Below, one piece after another: positions 22,870-35,400 of a stretch of 64,000 bases of DNA (position 1 is the stretch's first letter; every line of letters starts with the position of its first letter). A program made the position numbers and the translations under genes. Origin of the DNA: Pristionchus mayeri (taxonomy: Eukaryota; Nematoda; Chromadorea; Rhabditida; Neodiplogasteridae); contig BTRK01000001.1 in the NCBI GenBank assembly GCA_036245805.1, positions 31,069,087 through 31,133,086 on the forward strand, given 5' to 3'. The notes below the pieces were generated by a model. It did no database searches, was not told the origin of the DNA, and saw only the letters and a program-made list of their open reading frames with translations.

Positions 22870-25800
22870 TCACCGTCGCTTGCCCGTCACGACGTCTCCG
22901 ATGACGTCATCGAGTCCGAGCGTCCTCATCGCAGCCCGCAGCCTCGTCTGCAGGAATGCAGCGTAGTCCTTCGAACCCGATGTCAACTGCAAGAACTGCT
23001 AGAGTGAGATCTTACGTCTATATAGCTCTTTCGAAAAACCCATCAAAAGGTGTGATTTTTAAAAATATTTTTATAAAAAGCCATTGAGATAAACGGAAAG
23101 CAGCTCAGTTAGAGACAGATGACAACATGACAGCAGCGGGAATGGAGCCAGGCTAATTCGAGGTTCATGTACGGAATGGGTCTTCTAAGGGGATCTCAAG
23201 CTCGTAATCCACCAACAGCACATAAATAAACGTCTTGTGAAATAGTTCTGCACATTTTCGAGTTATTTATTATCTACTATTTCATTTCTCGATAGCTCCC
23301 CAATGTGCCTACCGTATACCTTCTTGGTGCAGCTGACGACGACGTTGTCCTCGTCCTTCACAGTGATCTGCGAGCACGAGTTGAAGGCCGTCAGCAGCTT
23401 CGTGACCACCTGCAGAGAGGCGAAGTTAAGTTAAGATATTGGACGCCATTGGATTGTTGTCGGATCTTTGATCTCTGTGCTGCCATTCAGCCACTTGCTG
23501 AGGATCAGAGGAACTGAGGAGGATCAGGGTATTCGGATGCTGAAGCATGATAGGCATATAGATAACAACCACCTATTCACACGATCACTTCTAAATATTT
23601 TTGGTACAACCCAACTCGCTTGATTAGTGTTTTGCTGAGAAGATATTTGCCGCACCTATATTCCAGCAAAGATGCCATTCACTAATCTCAGATTTTGATC
23701 TCTCACCTCGTGGACGATCTCCTGCGACTCCTTCTGATTCCTGCCCAGCGGGAGCACGTTGAAGACGACTATGCCCGCAGGAGAAGTGATCGAGTCGAGC
23801 ACACTGCAAGGGGAGATTTTGAATTTCCTTGAATTACAAAAATTTAAAATTTAAAAAATAAAATCAAAGATGAGTGAATTACAAAAAATAAAATAAAACA
23901 AAATTCGCAATTTATTTTCACATACTCACATGAGTAGATTTGGAGAGGTGTATTCATCCTACAGCCTGTTTAATCGCAGTTTTAATCTTATCGGTATCAA
24001 ATCAACGCAATCATATTCAAAAGGCGGTAATCACTAGAACCCCAGGCCTACCGCATCAGATCCCTGTTTAAGAACACCTACCGTATCATCTCCTCCGTCA
24101 AGAACGGTGCGGAGGGGCAGGGTCGACGGTGGTCGAGGTCGCACGCGTCCACTACGACAACGTCGTACGAGAAACCTGAAATCGATTTTTTCGAACGGAT
24201 ATCGATTAGGATGGCCTCGAAAAATTTATTGGAATTACTCGAAACAGTGCACGCGACATTTACACCATCTATCAAAATACCGAAGCAATATCTCAAGTAA
24301 GATTTCATCATACACATGAAATAAATTGTCTGCATGCGAACATGTTCTCGTTCGTTTCTTGCACGTATTGATGACTAGTCTATTGGACGATAAGGCATCC
24401 AAAACAAGAAAATTCTAATAATAAACTTTTAGGAGTAGGAAATCTTATCGGCTATCTATTGGCTGCCGTATTCCTCCGTACCTTTCTTCTTCTCCGTCTT
24501 CATGTACTCGATGCCGTCAGCGACGATCGTCCGTCGCTCGTCGCCCGTTGCGTCGCCCTCTCGATGCACCTGAGAGAGACTGGTTACAATTAATATCTTT
24601 ATTTTAATGTTTTTTTCTAAATTTCACAGAATGAGTGTTTCATCGTGACTTTTCACTGATGCATCTGCACGTTTGGAAATTTTCTCACAAGTACACTTTT
24701 CTGAAGGCTCGCGGTGTCTTATGAAAACCATAAATGAAAACCAAACATGTGTCAAAAGATGCTGAGACATTCGATGGCTTTGACACTGACAGAAAATACA
24801 ATAATTCCATGAACCACTAATCCGAAAGGCAGCAATCACATCGTCCTGTCTCCACTGTCTGGTTCTCCCCCGCTCCCCCTACCCATACCTCCTTCACTCC
24901 GAACCACTCCTCGGCCAGCTTCACCACCGCCTCGTCCTTCTCCAGCACAGTGATGTTAAGCTGCAATCAATTGATTACTCACAACTTAAAATAACTGACA
25001 ACTTAAAATAAAGATCTCATTTTCGAACGATCACTGTTCCTGGGATAAGCAATAGATTTGCACTGCTGTTGGCTAATGGCAATTCTAGTTCTCCAAATGC
25101 ATATTCTCTCCCTCTCCTCTCTTTTTTCTAGCAGTCATTTCTAGCATTTCTAGAGTTGAGTTATTCCGCACGTATTGAGTCAGACTGTGAGGAATCTCTA
25201 AATCTTCACCATACATCTTAGCTCTCAATTGCGCCATTCACTCACATTTCTCTTCATTATCGTCCAGAACATGTCCAGATTGCCGCCGCCCAGTCCGATT
25301 GAGAGCACCTGACATTCGATTACATCGATCTTCCCTCAATTTAAATTTAATTAAGTCTCAGATTTCCTTAATATCTAGCAGCACCAGATACCTTATCACT
25401 ATCGCTACTTTTATTATACACTACTCCGTAAGAAATATCTGGTGGAGCAATTTACCATTTCTACCGTTTTCCTAGCGTACCTGGTAGGGGGGTCGCTGTC
25501 TGGGGGCGTCCTCGACGAGTGGAACGGGTCCCATGACGAAGGGCGCCGCGGCGAGCGCGGAGACGTACGCGTTGAGGATCCGACGATGGGAGACCGTCCA
25601 GAAGCGAGTGTCCGACGAGTCGAAGGTGTCCGATTCTGAAGGAGGGAGAAGTTAAAGAAGACGAAGGAGGAAAAGTAGAAGTAGAAATAGGAAATGAAAC
25701 GGCTTTCTAGTCAAAGCACTTTCCAGAGGAGATCGTAAAGTCAATTGTACTTTTATTCTTCAGTATATAACGGACATAATGAATATGTATGACAAGTGTA

Positions 25801-27178
25801 ACCATTCACCCAAGCTATTAGGATCTTTGCAACTAATCCAATCAAAGATCAAAGATCGCAGCTGACCTTTGGGCGGAATGAGCATCACAGCGGTCTCGCT
25901 GTCTCCCTCCTCCGCTCCCTCCGTGAACAACTCGCGACGAACCATCGACGAGGAACTGCAGATCAAAGATCAATGATACTATAATAAGGAAACTTGCATC
26001 CTAGCGTATTTCAAAAAAAAAAGCTTCATATCACAGAACCACCAGAGGAAGTATGCCTCTAGCGCAATTAGCTAATCCCACGAGAGAAAAGGCAGTAAAC
26101 CAAATGCGATTCACTCGAGCAAGCGGATTTGTATGCAGAAAAAGAAGAGTGAGTGCGGAACAGACAGTACGATGGCAAAGAGAGCTAATAATCTTATTTT
26201 AGTCGAAGATTAAATTTTTAAAAAGTTTCAAAATTTTAAAAAAACCACTCACAATCCGGGCATGACGCTGTCGACGACTCGATAGCAGAGGCCGGTGCTC
26301 GCGGAGCACGCACGAGCTATTTCATGCTGGAAAACACCCACAATTACGGCCGAGAAGGAGAATCAAATTATTTTCTGTGGACGACAAGATGATGTCATCC
26401 AGGGAAGATTCTCTTTCTCGCCTATCCTATCTCTCTTTCCGAAGAGATCTGGTGTTAAGCGTAAGAACCGTTCACCGAGACTCTTGTTCAACTGTAATCA
26501 AACAACATATTTCGAAACTCTGGCATATTTTGAAATCAGTGTGAAGAAGGGAAAATGGGAAGCTGAATAGCATAGATTAACCTTTTCCCTAGTATTCTTC
26601 GCCGCTCCTCCACTCTCCGCTCGCCCGTACGACTCGTCGATGATCACTTGATTCGTTGTGATCATGTACACCTGAAACCAATCGATAAATGGCGAATTTG
26701 ATCTACCTAAACAGGCAGAGACTATCCACAGACATACCCAAAAAAACAGAATCACTAGGGTAAGTAAGAAGGCACTTTTACAGAATGTCGTACCAAAATG
26801 AGAGGGAGTAGAAATGAGGTGTAGGCAAAGCAAATACGGCCATCCACTAAAATTATTTACTCCAACCAACCATAACGGCAGGCACTCAACAGCTATATCG
26901 TCATATCCTTATCCTAACATACTCCTTCCTCATTCCTACTCAATCTCATTTTGATACGACATTCGGTAGAAGTGACAGTAAGAAAAGAAGGGAGAACTGA
27001 CCATAATGTAGACGAGGGCGCACACTCCTATCATCGCTATGAAGAAGTTGGCGGAGCCTCGTCGGAAGCAGGCTCGGAGAAGGGCGTCGGAGAGCGTCGC
27101 CAGACAGCCCTTATCCTCTCCTCGACGTCGCTCCCAGGCGTGAGACCCGCTCGACGGGGCGAGCAAGCCACCAACCAT
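22870..27178 (-). CDS. METTL13/spermidine-synthase-like methyltransferase with N-terminal anchor
   Basis: Class I SAM-dependent methyltransferase. Twelve minus-strand exons: 27,002-27,178 (start MVGGLLAPSS, membrane segment SANFFIAMIGVCALVYIM), 26,582-26,671 (VYMITTNQVIIDESYGRA), about 26,262-26,326, 25,866-25,957, 25,482-25,636 (TRFWTVSHRRILNAYVSALA), 25,250-25,310 (motif I VLSIGLGGGNLDMFW), 24,888-24,963 (ITVLEKDEAVVKLAEEWFG), 24,480-24,570 (IVADGIEYMK), 24,082-24,177 (YDVVVVDACDLD), 23,707-23,805 (GIVVFNVLPLGRNQKESQ), 23,316-23,412 (NVVVSCTKK), 22,870-22,990 (ending DVVTGKRR, stop). Order and motifs match the C-terminal methyltransferase half of METTL13 (LVIGLGGG, ATQWFGF, VHIADGL, DVIIVDVDSKD). 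Length, about 390 aa, is far below the two-domain METTL13. The N-terminal membrane helix suggests an ER or other membrane-anchored enzyme. The substrate cannot be named from sequence. Confidence 0.85.
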
Positions 27179-27925
27179 TACTGAATGGAAGAGAAGTTGA
27201 CTCACGCGACATTTGGAGTTATTACAACACGAAGAACGTAATGGAACGCTTTCAAAAGAAGTGGTAGAATAGATCATTGATTGGTTATCACGTGAAGCGC
27301 AAAAATAAACGTTGCAAAAAGTGAAAAAAGCAAGCAAAAACAAAAACAAAAAACAACGATGCCAGCAAAACCCGCCCAACGCACGACCGCAACGCGTTGA
27401 CAGCGGTGCGCGGAATTTTCACTGGGGCGAATTATAGCTAGTCATTCAATTCCTGATATCATGGTTGTATTTTTTTAAAATTTTCCTTTAAGTCGTTAAT
27501 CCCTTTTAAAAAAATGCTCGATTAAAATAAATTATCTATACTTTTAATCAGTTTCTGAAATTTTCCATTTTGGAAGTGTCATACGTCATGTGCTTTCTCC
27601 ATCCATTGGCCGTTTCATCCAGACCACTCATTGGTTTGGCGACACGAGAGGAACCAATCATCATGCTTTCCAAAAAAACATGGCTCTTGAAATCACTTCT
27701 CTTGCCAAGATCCCCTCCCCACTTCTCGCCCCCTCTCGAGACAATCCTCAATGACTCCTCTTCCATTAATGAGGCTAGCGAGAGAAAGTGAAAATCGAGG
27801 AGAGGCTCAGCCTCAATAGGAAAGCTAGGATCATTCACTTGTAAAGAGGAGCAAGCTCTGGGGGAGGAGGGGGAGGGGGAGGGAGGAGAAGGAAGAAGGT
27901 GAGGAGTAGACTCATTCCCCTCTCG

Positions 27926-30900
27926 ATGCAAGCCACTCATCTGCCAGAAAAGCCGCCAGCTCTCACCATTCAGGTGTGAATTTTGTTGTGTTTGATCAAT
28001 TATTGATTAGCTACAGTATACAATATTCAACAATTGTCACTGTCGAGTTACCTTTTGCATGATTTCGCAACGCTCACACAACGACCGTTGCTGGAATATC
28101 GCCAACTACATTAGAAGGGGATACTCAGTGATTCTTGTCGTGTCGTAGAAGCAATGCTTGCATTCTTCGTGAAACCGAATGGGGAGACAAGAGTTCATTG
28201 CTCAGAAGTCCTTATTGCTCGATTGCCACTATATTCCGTAATCCCAAGTTCCTCTCCAGATCGTCTCTCCTCAGTGCTCTCCCGTGCCTAGTCGGGCGTG
28301 CACCGCATGCTGCCAGGATGAGAGACACAGTCCACTGGCGAAGTGAGAGAACCGGCACGAGGTCGGATGAGAACTATGACGACATGCCGCCTTTGATATA
28401 GCACGCTCTGCATGATGTACTTCTCATTCTAGTGCCCTTCACTCCGCGTACTTTATTTCTCTCTGGCCGATTAGCGTATGAAACGAGGAAAGCTATCGAT
28501 TAGTTGCACTTTCTTCCCCATTATCTCATCATGAGTCTCTTTAGATCCGCCTGTTCACTCCATATCTCTTGTCGATTAGACAAACTCATGAAATTAGGAG
28601 ATAGCAAAGAGATCCTCTTCTCTCTTCATTCCTTGAATTCTCTAGCTTGTCTGAAAAAGAGAATTAGTATTGACGATGTGTCAATTGGCAGTTGACGTGG
28701 AGTGAGCAGTCGTTGAATCACAGCCTTTTGCAGTCGGATATTACGAGATGGGAGCGAGAGAAAGAAACGATTGAAATTATGAACAGACTACCTTTTAGGC
28801 GAAATTCCAAATATTCTTTGTCAGATTCCGTCATGTATCTGAAACTCATTTTCAAAGCCATTAGATTTATCTCTGTATACAAGTGCACCCCCCCCCCTCC
28901 CTATCACTTCTCTTCCCCTCCCAGCATTAACACGGGTCTCCTGTAAAAGTGTAGGAACGCTGGCTACTAGAAATATTTTGTATCTCAGATTTCGATTAAA
29001 CTTGGTTGATGGACACCATTGGGGGTCAGAAGAAGATCAATCCACTTATTTTGGTGAAATCTGCACATTATCGATTTTTGTGATCTACTGCGATAAATTG
29101 ATGTCTTTCAGTCAATTTTGATCGTACAGAGAACTTTTTTTTTGCATTTTGTTCAAAATCGAGAGATCTACAACTTCCTCAACGTAGGACCAACGGCCAA
29201 ATCACGTCTTCATAGTGAAAATTGCGAAAAACTGAATTTCGTGATGAGAATATCGATTTTTTGGCTTCGTATACCAAAAACACCATCGTTTTTATTCTTT
29301 ATATGGAATCTCCATACAAAATTAGGGGGTGTCTATGTTGACCATTTTTCATATCTCTGTCCTTTGACTACCGATTTACTATGGGGGATTACATACATTT
29401 CCGGACATTGTCATTTTTTGAACGATTTCGTTATTTGGTCATATTTCGGTTCAACGTGGTCCAATCGTGCAGTCAAAAAAATGCAATCGATAGCTCTCAA
29501 GCTCTATAAATTCCTCTAAGATCGCTACGACTCTTCGTTTTCAAGTTATTTGATGAAAACTGTCTGAAACGGTTAAAATTGTGATATTTCAGCTACAAAT
29601 TTCGCATGAGAAGCGTTTTATCACTGGATTTGCATCTAAAAATGTTTTTAGACATTGTTAACCATTTTTTGTTTCATTCTCGCTCAAATTCATGCAATTA
29701 TCTTCTCCAATTATCTTATTTATTCCAAAATGGAGGTATGGAATTCATAGTTCACATGTTGCACGTGGTATATCGGGTTTCTCCCCATGGTAATGTCTTG
29801 AAATGTGTTTTGAAATGAAATGTGAAAGGTGTTTTTGGTATACGAAGCCAAAAAATCGATATTCTCATCACGAAATTCAGTTTTTCGCAATTTTCACTAT
29901 GAAGACGTGATTTGGCCGTTGGTCCTACGTTGAGGAAGTTGTAGATCTCTCGATTTTGAACAAAATGCAAAAAAAAAGTTCTCTGTACGATCAAAATTGA
30001 CTGAAAGACGTCAATTTATCGCAGTAGATCACAAAAATCGATAATGTGCAGATTTCTCATGCGAAATTTGTAGCTGAAATATCACAATTTTAACCGTTTC
30101 AGACAGTTTTCATCAAATAACTTGAAAACGAAGAGTCGTAGCGATCTTAGAGGAATTTATAGAGCTTGAGAGCTATCGATTGCATTTTTTTGACTGCACG
30201 ATTGGACCACGTTGAACCGAAATATGACCAAATAACGAAATCGTTCAAAAAATGACAATGTCCGGAAATGTATGTAATCCCCCATAGTAAATCGGTAGTC
30301 AAAGGACAGAGATATGAAAAATGGTCAACATAGACACCCCCTAATTTTGTATGGAGATTCCATATAAAGAATAAAAACGATGGTGTTTTTGGTATACGAA
30401 GCCAAAAAATCGATATTCTCATCACGAAATTCAGTTTTTCGCAATTTTCACTATGAAGACGTGATTTGGCCGTTGGTCCTACGTTGAGGAAGTTGTAGAT
30501 CTCTCGATTTTGAACAAAATGCAAAAAAATGTTCTCTGTACGATCAAAATTGACTGAAAGACATCAATTTATCGCAGTAGATCACAAAAATCGATAATGT
30601 GCAGATTTCACCAAAATAAGTGGATTGATCTTCTTCTGACCCCCAATGGTGTCCATCAACCAAGTTTAATCGAAATCTGAGATACAAAATATTTCCTAGT
30701 AGCCAAACGGGCCAGTTTTCCTACACTTTTACAGGAGACCCGTGTTAAGGAGTTGAGCGGTCAAAAATCTGGGAGGTATGCCAAGAAATGAGTGAACTAG
30801 ATGAGGGAGAGGCGGGAAGGGGTGGTCAGAAACCGATAAAATGCCGATTTCTCTCTTCCTGCAGATACTCCGTCGCCTGCCCTACTTCTCCCCTGCCCAA

Positions 30901-31451
30901 CTCGCCCTACTTCTTCACTGGTAATGCTTGAAGAGACATCAGGGGCATCAGCATTTGCTGTTTGAAAAAAAACTACGCTTTATTCATCGTGATCTAATCA
31001 CACGATTGAGGGGGGGGGGTGGTCTAGTCAGAAGAAATAATGAAATTAGAAATGAAAATGTCCATATTCGAAGATCAAAATATTAGTGATTCAATTTGCG
31101 AAAGATGACGGTAGATCGTCACTCTCACCGCCCACTTATTCATATTCTTTCCCAATGATAACTCGAGAGCTATAATAGCTTTCACAATAGTCTCTTGATC
31201 CTTCTTAGCCAGATTCTACGTTGAAACTATTCATTCGAGGTGCTAGCTCATCTCTCGCAGGCACGAGGTCGGATGAGAACTATGACGTCATGCCACCTTT
31301 GATATATCATAGTTCTCATCCGACATAGAGCCCCCTCGCAGGTCCCTCAGCCTACACGGATTCTTCTCCTATCAACGTCTTCCACTTCCTACTCAGTCTC
31401 ATCACATTCACCCTCCTCTGCGTCTGCTATATCCTATTCTTCCTCGTTTAA
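27926..31451 (+). CDS. Small Cys/Pro-rich tail-anchored protein (about 93 aa)
   Basis: Four plus-strand exons join with exact phase: 27,926-27,973 (MQATHLPEKPPALTIQ), 28,275-28,342 (CSPVPSRACTACCQDERHSP), 30,865-30,920 (YSVACPTSPLPNSPYFFT) and 31,342-31,451 (PSAYTDSSPINVFHF, then a hydrophobic LLSLITFTLLCVCYILFFLV and stop). All junctions are GT/AG (GTGTGA, GTGAGA, GTAATG; TCCTCAG, CTGCAG, TCGCAG). The product has a short Cys/Pro-rich head and one C-terminal helix, as in tail-anchored proteins. I do not recognise the family. It is head-to-head with the methyltransferase gene, about 750 bp apart, so a shared promoter is possible. Intron 2 contains a 1.8-kb foldback element, and a family 1 MITE touches the last acceptor. 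Because it is short and by-eye, the first exon is the least certain. Confidence 0.55.
28354..28436. mobile_element. Diverged MITE family 1 copy
   Basis: GGCACGAGGTCGGATGAGAA CTATGACGACATGCCGCC ... CATGATGTACTTCTCATTCT AGTGCC. Right arm decayed. It begins 12 bp after the donor of the small protein's exon 2. Confidence 0.8.
28886..30850. mobile_element. MITE family 3 copy split by the foldback element
   Basis: The left piece (28,886-28,927: C run then CTCTTCCCCTCCCAGCAT) and right piece (30,741-30,850: GGAGTTGAGCGGTCAAAAAT to GTGGTCAGAAACCG) together make one family 3 element like that at 33,168-33,318. The foldback inserted into its middle at a TA. Confidence 0.7.
28928..30741. mobile_element. 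1.8-kb foldback (palindromic) DNA transposon, TA-flanked
   Basis: Starts ACACGGGTCTCCTGTAAAAG and ends with the exact inverse CTTTTACAGGAGACCCGTGT, with TA on both sides, as expected of Tc1/mariner-type target duplication. The left arm 28,928-29,605 and right arm about 30,052-30,741 are near-perfect inverse copies. The centre 29,825-30,050 is an extra partial copy of the right arm. Apparent reading frames in both arms mirror each other and are not a transposase I recognise; it is therefore probably non-autonomous. It lies in an intron of the small tail-anchored gene. Confidence 0.9.
31261..31331. mobile_element. MITE family 1, shortened copy at a splice acceptor
   Basis: GGCACGAGGTCGGATGAGAA / CTATGACGTCATGCCACC ... 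ATATCATAGTTCTCATCC / GACATAG. The right arm lacks its ATGACGTCAT half. It ends 10 bp before the acceptor of the last exon of the small protein gene. Confidence 0.8.
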
Positions 31452-31647
31452 TGCATAAATAATAATAATAATTGTAAAAAGAATTCAAAGGATAAATCAA
31501 TAATGTCTAGATCCTATAAAACGTCTAGATCCTATTTTTCCTCATATAAATGAAGGATAACGAATGATAACGAAAACTTTTAATGATAACAGAAGAATGA
31601 TGAAATGAATAGTGAGCGTTTCTCCAGTTGAATTTCTTGCTCATGTC

Positions 31648-32397
31648 ACGGATCTCCTGTAAGAATGCAGGAACATATGCGACAGAAAAAAATCATGATC
31701 ACCCTTTTCGCAGAAACTAATAAAACTGACCATGATGATGGCCCTGAGAAGGCCTATCCACTTCATTTCTCGAAATTTGCATGTTGAAGGACAGAAATGA
31801 CCTACCGCTTCAAAAGACCGTTTCTCAGTCAGATTTTTACCTACAGCGAGCTATTGAATTTCAAACGCCTCGTAATGAACTTCTCTACAAACGCCTCAAC
31901 GGGTACTTCTCACGGAAATATCATCTTTCACTTGTTTTATGTGAAAATGTGTTTTTTTCGATTACATTATGCTAATTTTCTCGCTCACGACATTTATTCT
32001 TGATTCGGATTCCCCATCCAAGATATGAGGTTGGTATTTTGTTCGTTTTCTGTATCTCGGAGACGCAGATACCTCTACTCATTAGGGAGAATCCGGACTT
32101 GTCCTCAAAACATCTTACGGTTTAGACTGTATCTCGGCTGTAATTTATGCAAATGAGCATTCTAGGAATATCAATCGATTCCTTTCGACCTGGTCTACAA
32201 TAATGACTACGTGGTCCTAGGCCGTAAACTTAACCGTTTTCGAGATATCATGAGATTAGTTTCACTGATAAGAATGGAGAACTCGACTCGGTCAAAGTCA
32301 ACGTTTTCCTTTTTTTTGTTTTTTTTTTCTAATTACGAATGCCACATTTGATTGGAAAATATTCGAGTTTATCCGAGTATTTTTTTTGGACATTACA
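31648..32397. mobile_element. TIR element related to the 35.8-kb foldback, next to gene G stop
   Basis: Left end CACGGATCTCCTGTAAGAAT (and GCGACAGAAAAAAA further in) is the same terminus as at 35,824. The right end ATTACAGGAGA is a shortened inverse. Internal GATTCGGATTCCCCAT is shared with the element at 37.56 kb. It is not palindromic throughout. Its right edge lies about 20 bp from the stop codon of gene G, so it probably forms much of that gene's 3' UTR. Confidence 0.6.
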
Positions 32398-32416
32398 GGA
32401 GAGCGGCTGCGTCTTC

Positions 32417-35400
32417 TCATCCAATTCGCTCGTCCAGAGTCTTCAGCTGCTCCAGATTGAGCATTCCCGAACGCTGCACGGCGAACTGCGAGAGACGCAT
32501 CAGCGAGGGGACTCTGCGATGGCTTAGGCTTAGGATTAACTTAGACTTACTCATTACTAGGGAAAGACGAAAAAAGAGATAGTTGTATAGAAGTTAGTGA
32601 CGAAAGTTGCATGGACGGTCTCATTTGAAGTTATGATTACTTTATCTACAGGAATACTCCTAATTCTTACTTTTGAGGGTAGCTGAAGAGACGATATCGC
32701 GGAATCGTCGTCACCTCGTCCTTCTTCCACCATCTGATCATTCTACTGCCTCCACTCGACTTCACCTAAAGTGAAGAGATCCTGCGAATAAAGCGATCGT
32801 AAAAATCATTGCAAAGATCGGATCTTTGTCCAAGTTTCTGCTGTAAAAGCGTGTTAAGATATGTGCAGTGATTTTTAATATCGTCAGCCATTGAACAACC
32901 TCATCCTTGACCAGCCACTGCGCGCCTTCTCTGCTGGCCATTGGAATAATAATGGAGTTTTTGACAGTGAGCTGAGACGAGAAAAGGATAAGAGGGGAAT
33001 ATATATCCTGTATCTATAAAGAGGGGAGCAACTGATTATAGATCAGGTTGAAGTATCTCTCGAGGAAGGTTTGAATCAAAACTGCATACTCTTGCTACTG
33101 ATCACCTCTAAGGAGTGGGTGAAACGATGTTAAAGGGCTCAACATTCATGGATCGAACAGCGACCTTGGCACTTCTTCGATTTCTGTCCACCCCTCTCTT
33201 CTCATTTCCCATCCCCACCCATCATTAAGGGAGTGAGCGGCCGAAAATCAGGGAGGAATACCCAGAAATGAGTGGGATAGATGGGGGAGAGGGGGAGGGG
33301 TTAGTCAGAAACCGAAGAACTGTCAAAACCTTGATCTCGGCTAGCTGCAAAGTTCTCTTGTTGAGAATCTGGAAGACGAAGTCGTCGTCGTTGGTCTGTG
33401 TGATGACCACCATCTGGAATGATCGCTTGAGAAGAGTCAAATGTAGTCCAAGTCGGGACACGGTATGACCAGGTGCAAAACCGGAGAATGCCTAAATGCC
33501 GGCCGACCGTCCGTAACTGAGATAGTTCAGCATCACCCGTCCTGGGTGATGTCGAAAAATATTGGCCAATATAATTTTTAAAATATCAATACCTATATAT
33601 AAAGCGCAGGTTCCGTCCGTGTGTCCGGATTGCGAAATAGGTAGGAGAGGGATGGATGACGTTAGGAAAACATAGGTCCACTACCGTATGCCAATCAATA
33701 ATTAGCATTGGGTCAATTACCGTATACCAATCGATAATTAGCCATGGGTCACCTCTTATTCCGGGGGTCAGATTTATGATTTTGACCTTTGATCTTTGAA
33801 TTACCGTATACCAATGAATAATTAGCATTGGGTCAACTACCGTATACCAATCGATAATTAGCCATGGGTCATCTCTTATTCCGTGGGTCAGATTTATGAT
33901 TTTGACCTTTGATCTTTGAATTACCGTATACCAATCAATAATTAGCATTTGGACAACTACAGTATACCAATCGATAATTAGCCATGGGTCATCTCTTATT
34001 CCGTGGGTCAGATTTATGATTTTGACCTTTGATCTTTGAATTACCGTATACCAATCAATAATTAGCATTTGGACAACTACAGTATACCAATCGATAATTA
34101 GCTGTGGGTCAAAGCTTCTAGAATGTTCCTGAACGTTCGAAAATGTTCCAAAGCTTCTAGAATGTTCCAGAAAGTTCGAAAATGTTCCAAAGCTTCTAGA
34201 ATGTTCCAGAAAGTTCGAAAATGTTCCAAAGCTTCTAGAATGTTCCAGAAAGTTCGAAAATGATCCAAAGCTTCTAGAATGTTCCAGAAAGTTCGAAAAT
34301 GATCCAAAGCTTCTAGAATGTTCCAGAAAGTTCGAAAATGTTCCAAAGCTTCTAGAATGTTCCAGAAAGTTCGAAAATGATCCAAAGCTTCTAGAATGTT
34401 CCAGAAAGTTCGAAAATGATCCAAAGCTTCTAGAATGTTCCAGAAAGTTCGAAAAATGTTCCAAAGCTTCTAGAATGTTCCTGAAAGTTCGAAAATGATC
34501 CAAAGCTTCTAGAATGTTCCAGAAAGTTCGAAAACGATCCAAACCTTCTAGAATGTTTCAGAAAGTTCGAAAATGTTCCAAAGCTTCTAGAATGTTCCAG
34601 GAAGTTCGAAAATGATCCAAAGCTTCTAGAATGTTCCAGAAAGTTCGAAAATGATCCAAAGCTTCTAGAATGTTCCAGAAAGTTCGAAAATGTTCCAAAG
34701 CTTCTAGAATGTTTCAGAAAGTTCGAAAATGATCCAAAGCTTCTAGAATGTTCCAGAAAGTTCGAAAATGTTCCAAAGCTTCTAGAATGTTCCAGAAAGT
34801 TCGAAAATGATCCAAAGCTTCTAGAATGTTCCAGAAAGTTCGAAAATTTTCCAAAGCTTCTAGAATGTTCCAGAAAGTTCGAAACTTTTCCAAAGCTTCT
34901 AGAATGTTCCAGAAAGTTCGAAACTTTTCTAAAGCTTCTAGCATGTTGATTCGAAAAAGAGAGGGGAGTAGGATAGGAGAGGGGGGGAAGGAGAAAGGGA
35001 GAGTAGGAGAGAGGGGGAGAAAGGGAGAGGGAGAGAGGGAGAGGGAGAAAGAGAGAGTGGAAAGGGAGAGAGGGAGAGAAGGAAAGAGGAGTGAGAGAAA
35101 GAGAGAGGGTAGTGGGAGAGAGGGAGAGGGAGAGGTGGAGAGAGAGAGATAGATAGAGGGAGAGGTGGATAGAGGGAGAGAGAGGTTGAGGGATAGAGAG
35201 ATGGAGAGAGGGAGAGGTGGAGAAAGGGAGAGAGAATTTAGAGGGAGAGAGAGACGGAGAGGGGGAGAGGAAGAGAGAGGGAGAAAGGGAGAGAGGAAGA
35301 GAAGGGGAGAGATGGAGAGAAGGAGAGGAAGGGGGATAGGAATTGAGAAGGAGAGGTTAGAGGGTGAGGAAATTGGAGAGGGAGAGGTTAGAGGATGATA

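Noticed and set aside
27548..27940. Minus-strand 130-residue open frame between the methyltransferase and the small membrane protein
   Set aside because: Pro/Ser and acidic low-complexity content, no homology recognised, and it is antisense to a better-supported exon at 27,926-27,973.
29118..30524. Mirror-image open frames of about 125-133 residues in the foldback
   Set aside because: Identical protein on both strands is a consequence of the palindrome. No transposase or other motif is present.
33586..34542. Long minus-strand open frame with 13-residue repeats (FRTFWNILEALDH)
   Set aside because: It exists because the minisatellite unit is 39 bp, a multiple of three; the same array is open in other frames, and there is no start context or splice link.
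34826..35398. Arg/Glu-rich open frames on the plus strand
   Set aside because: Translation of the GA-rich purine tract; no codon structure.
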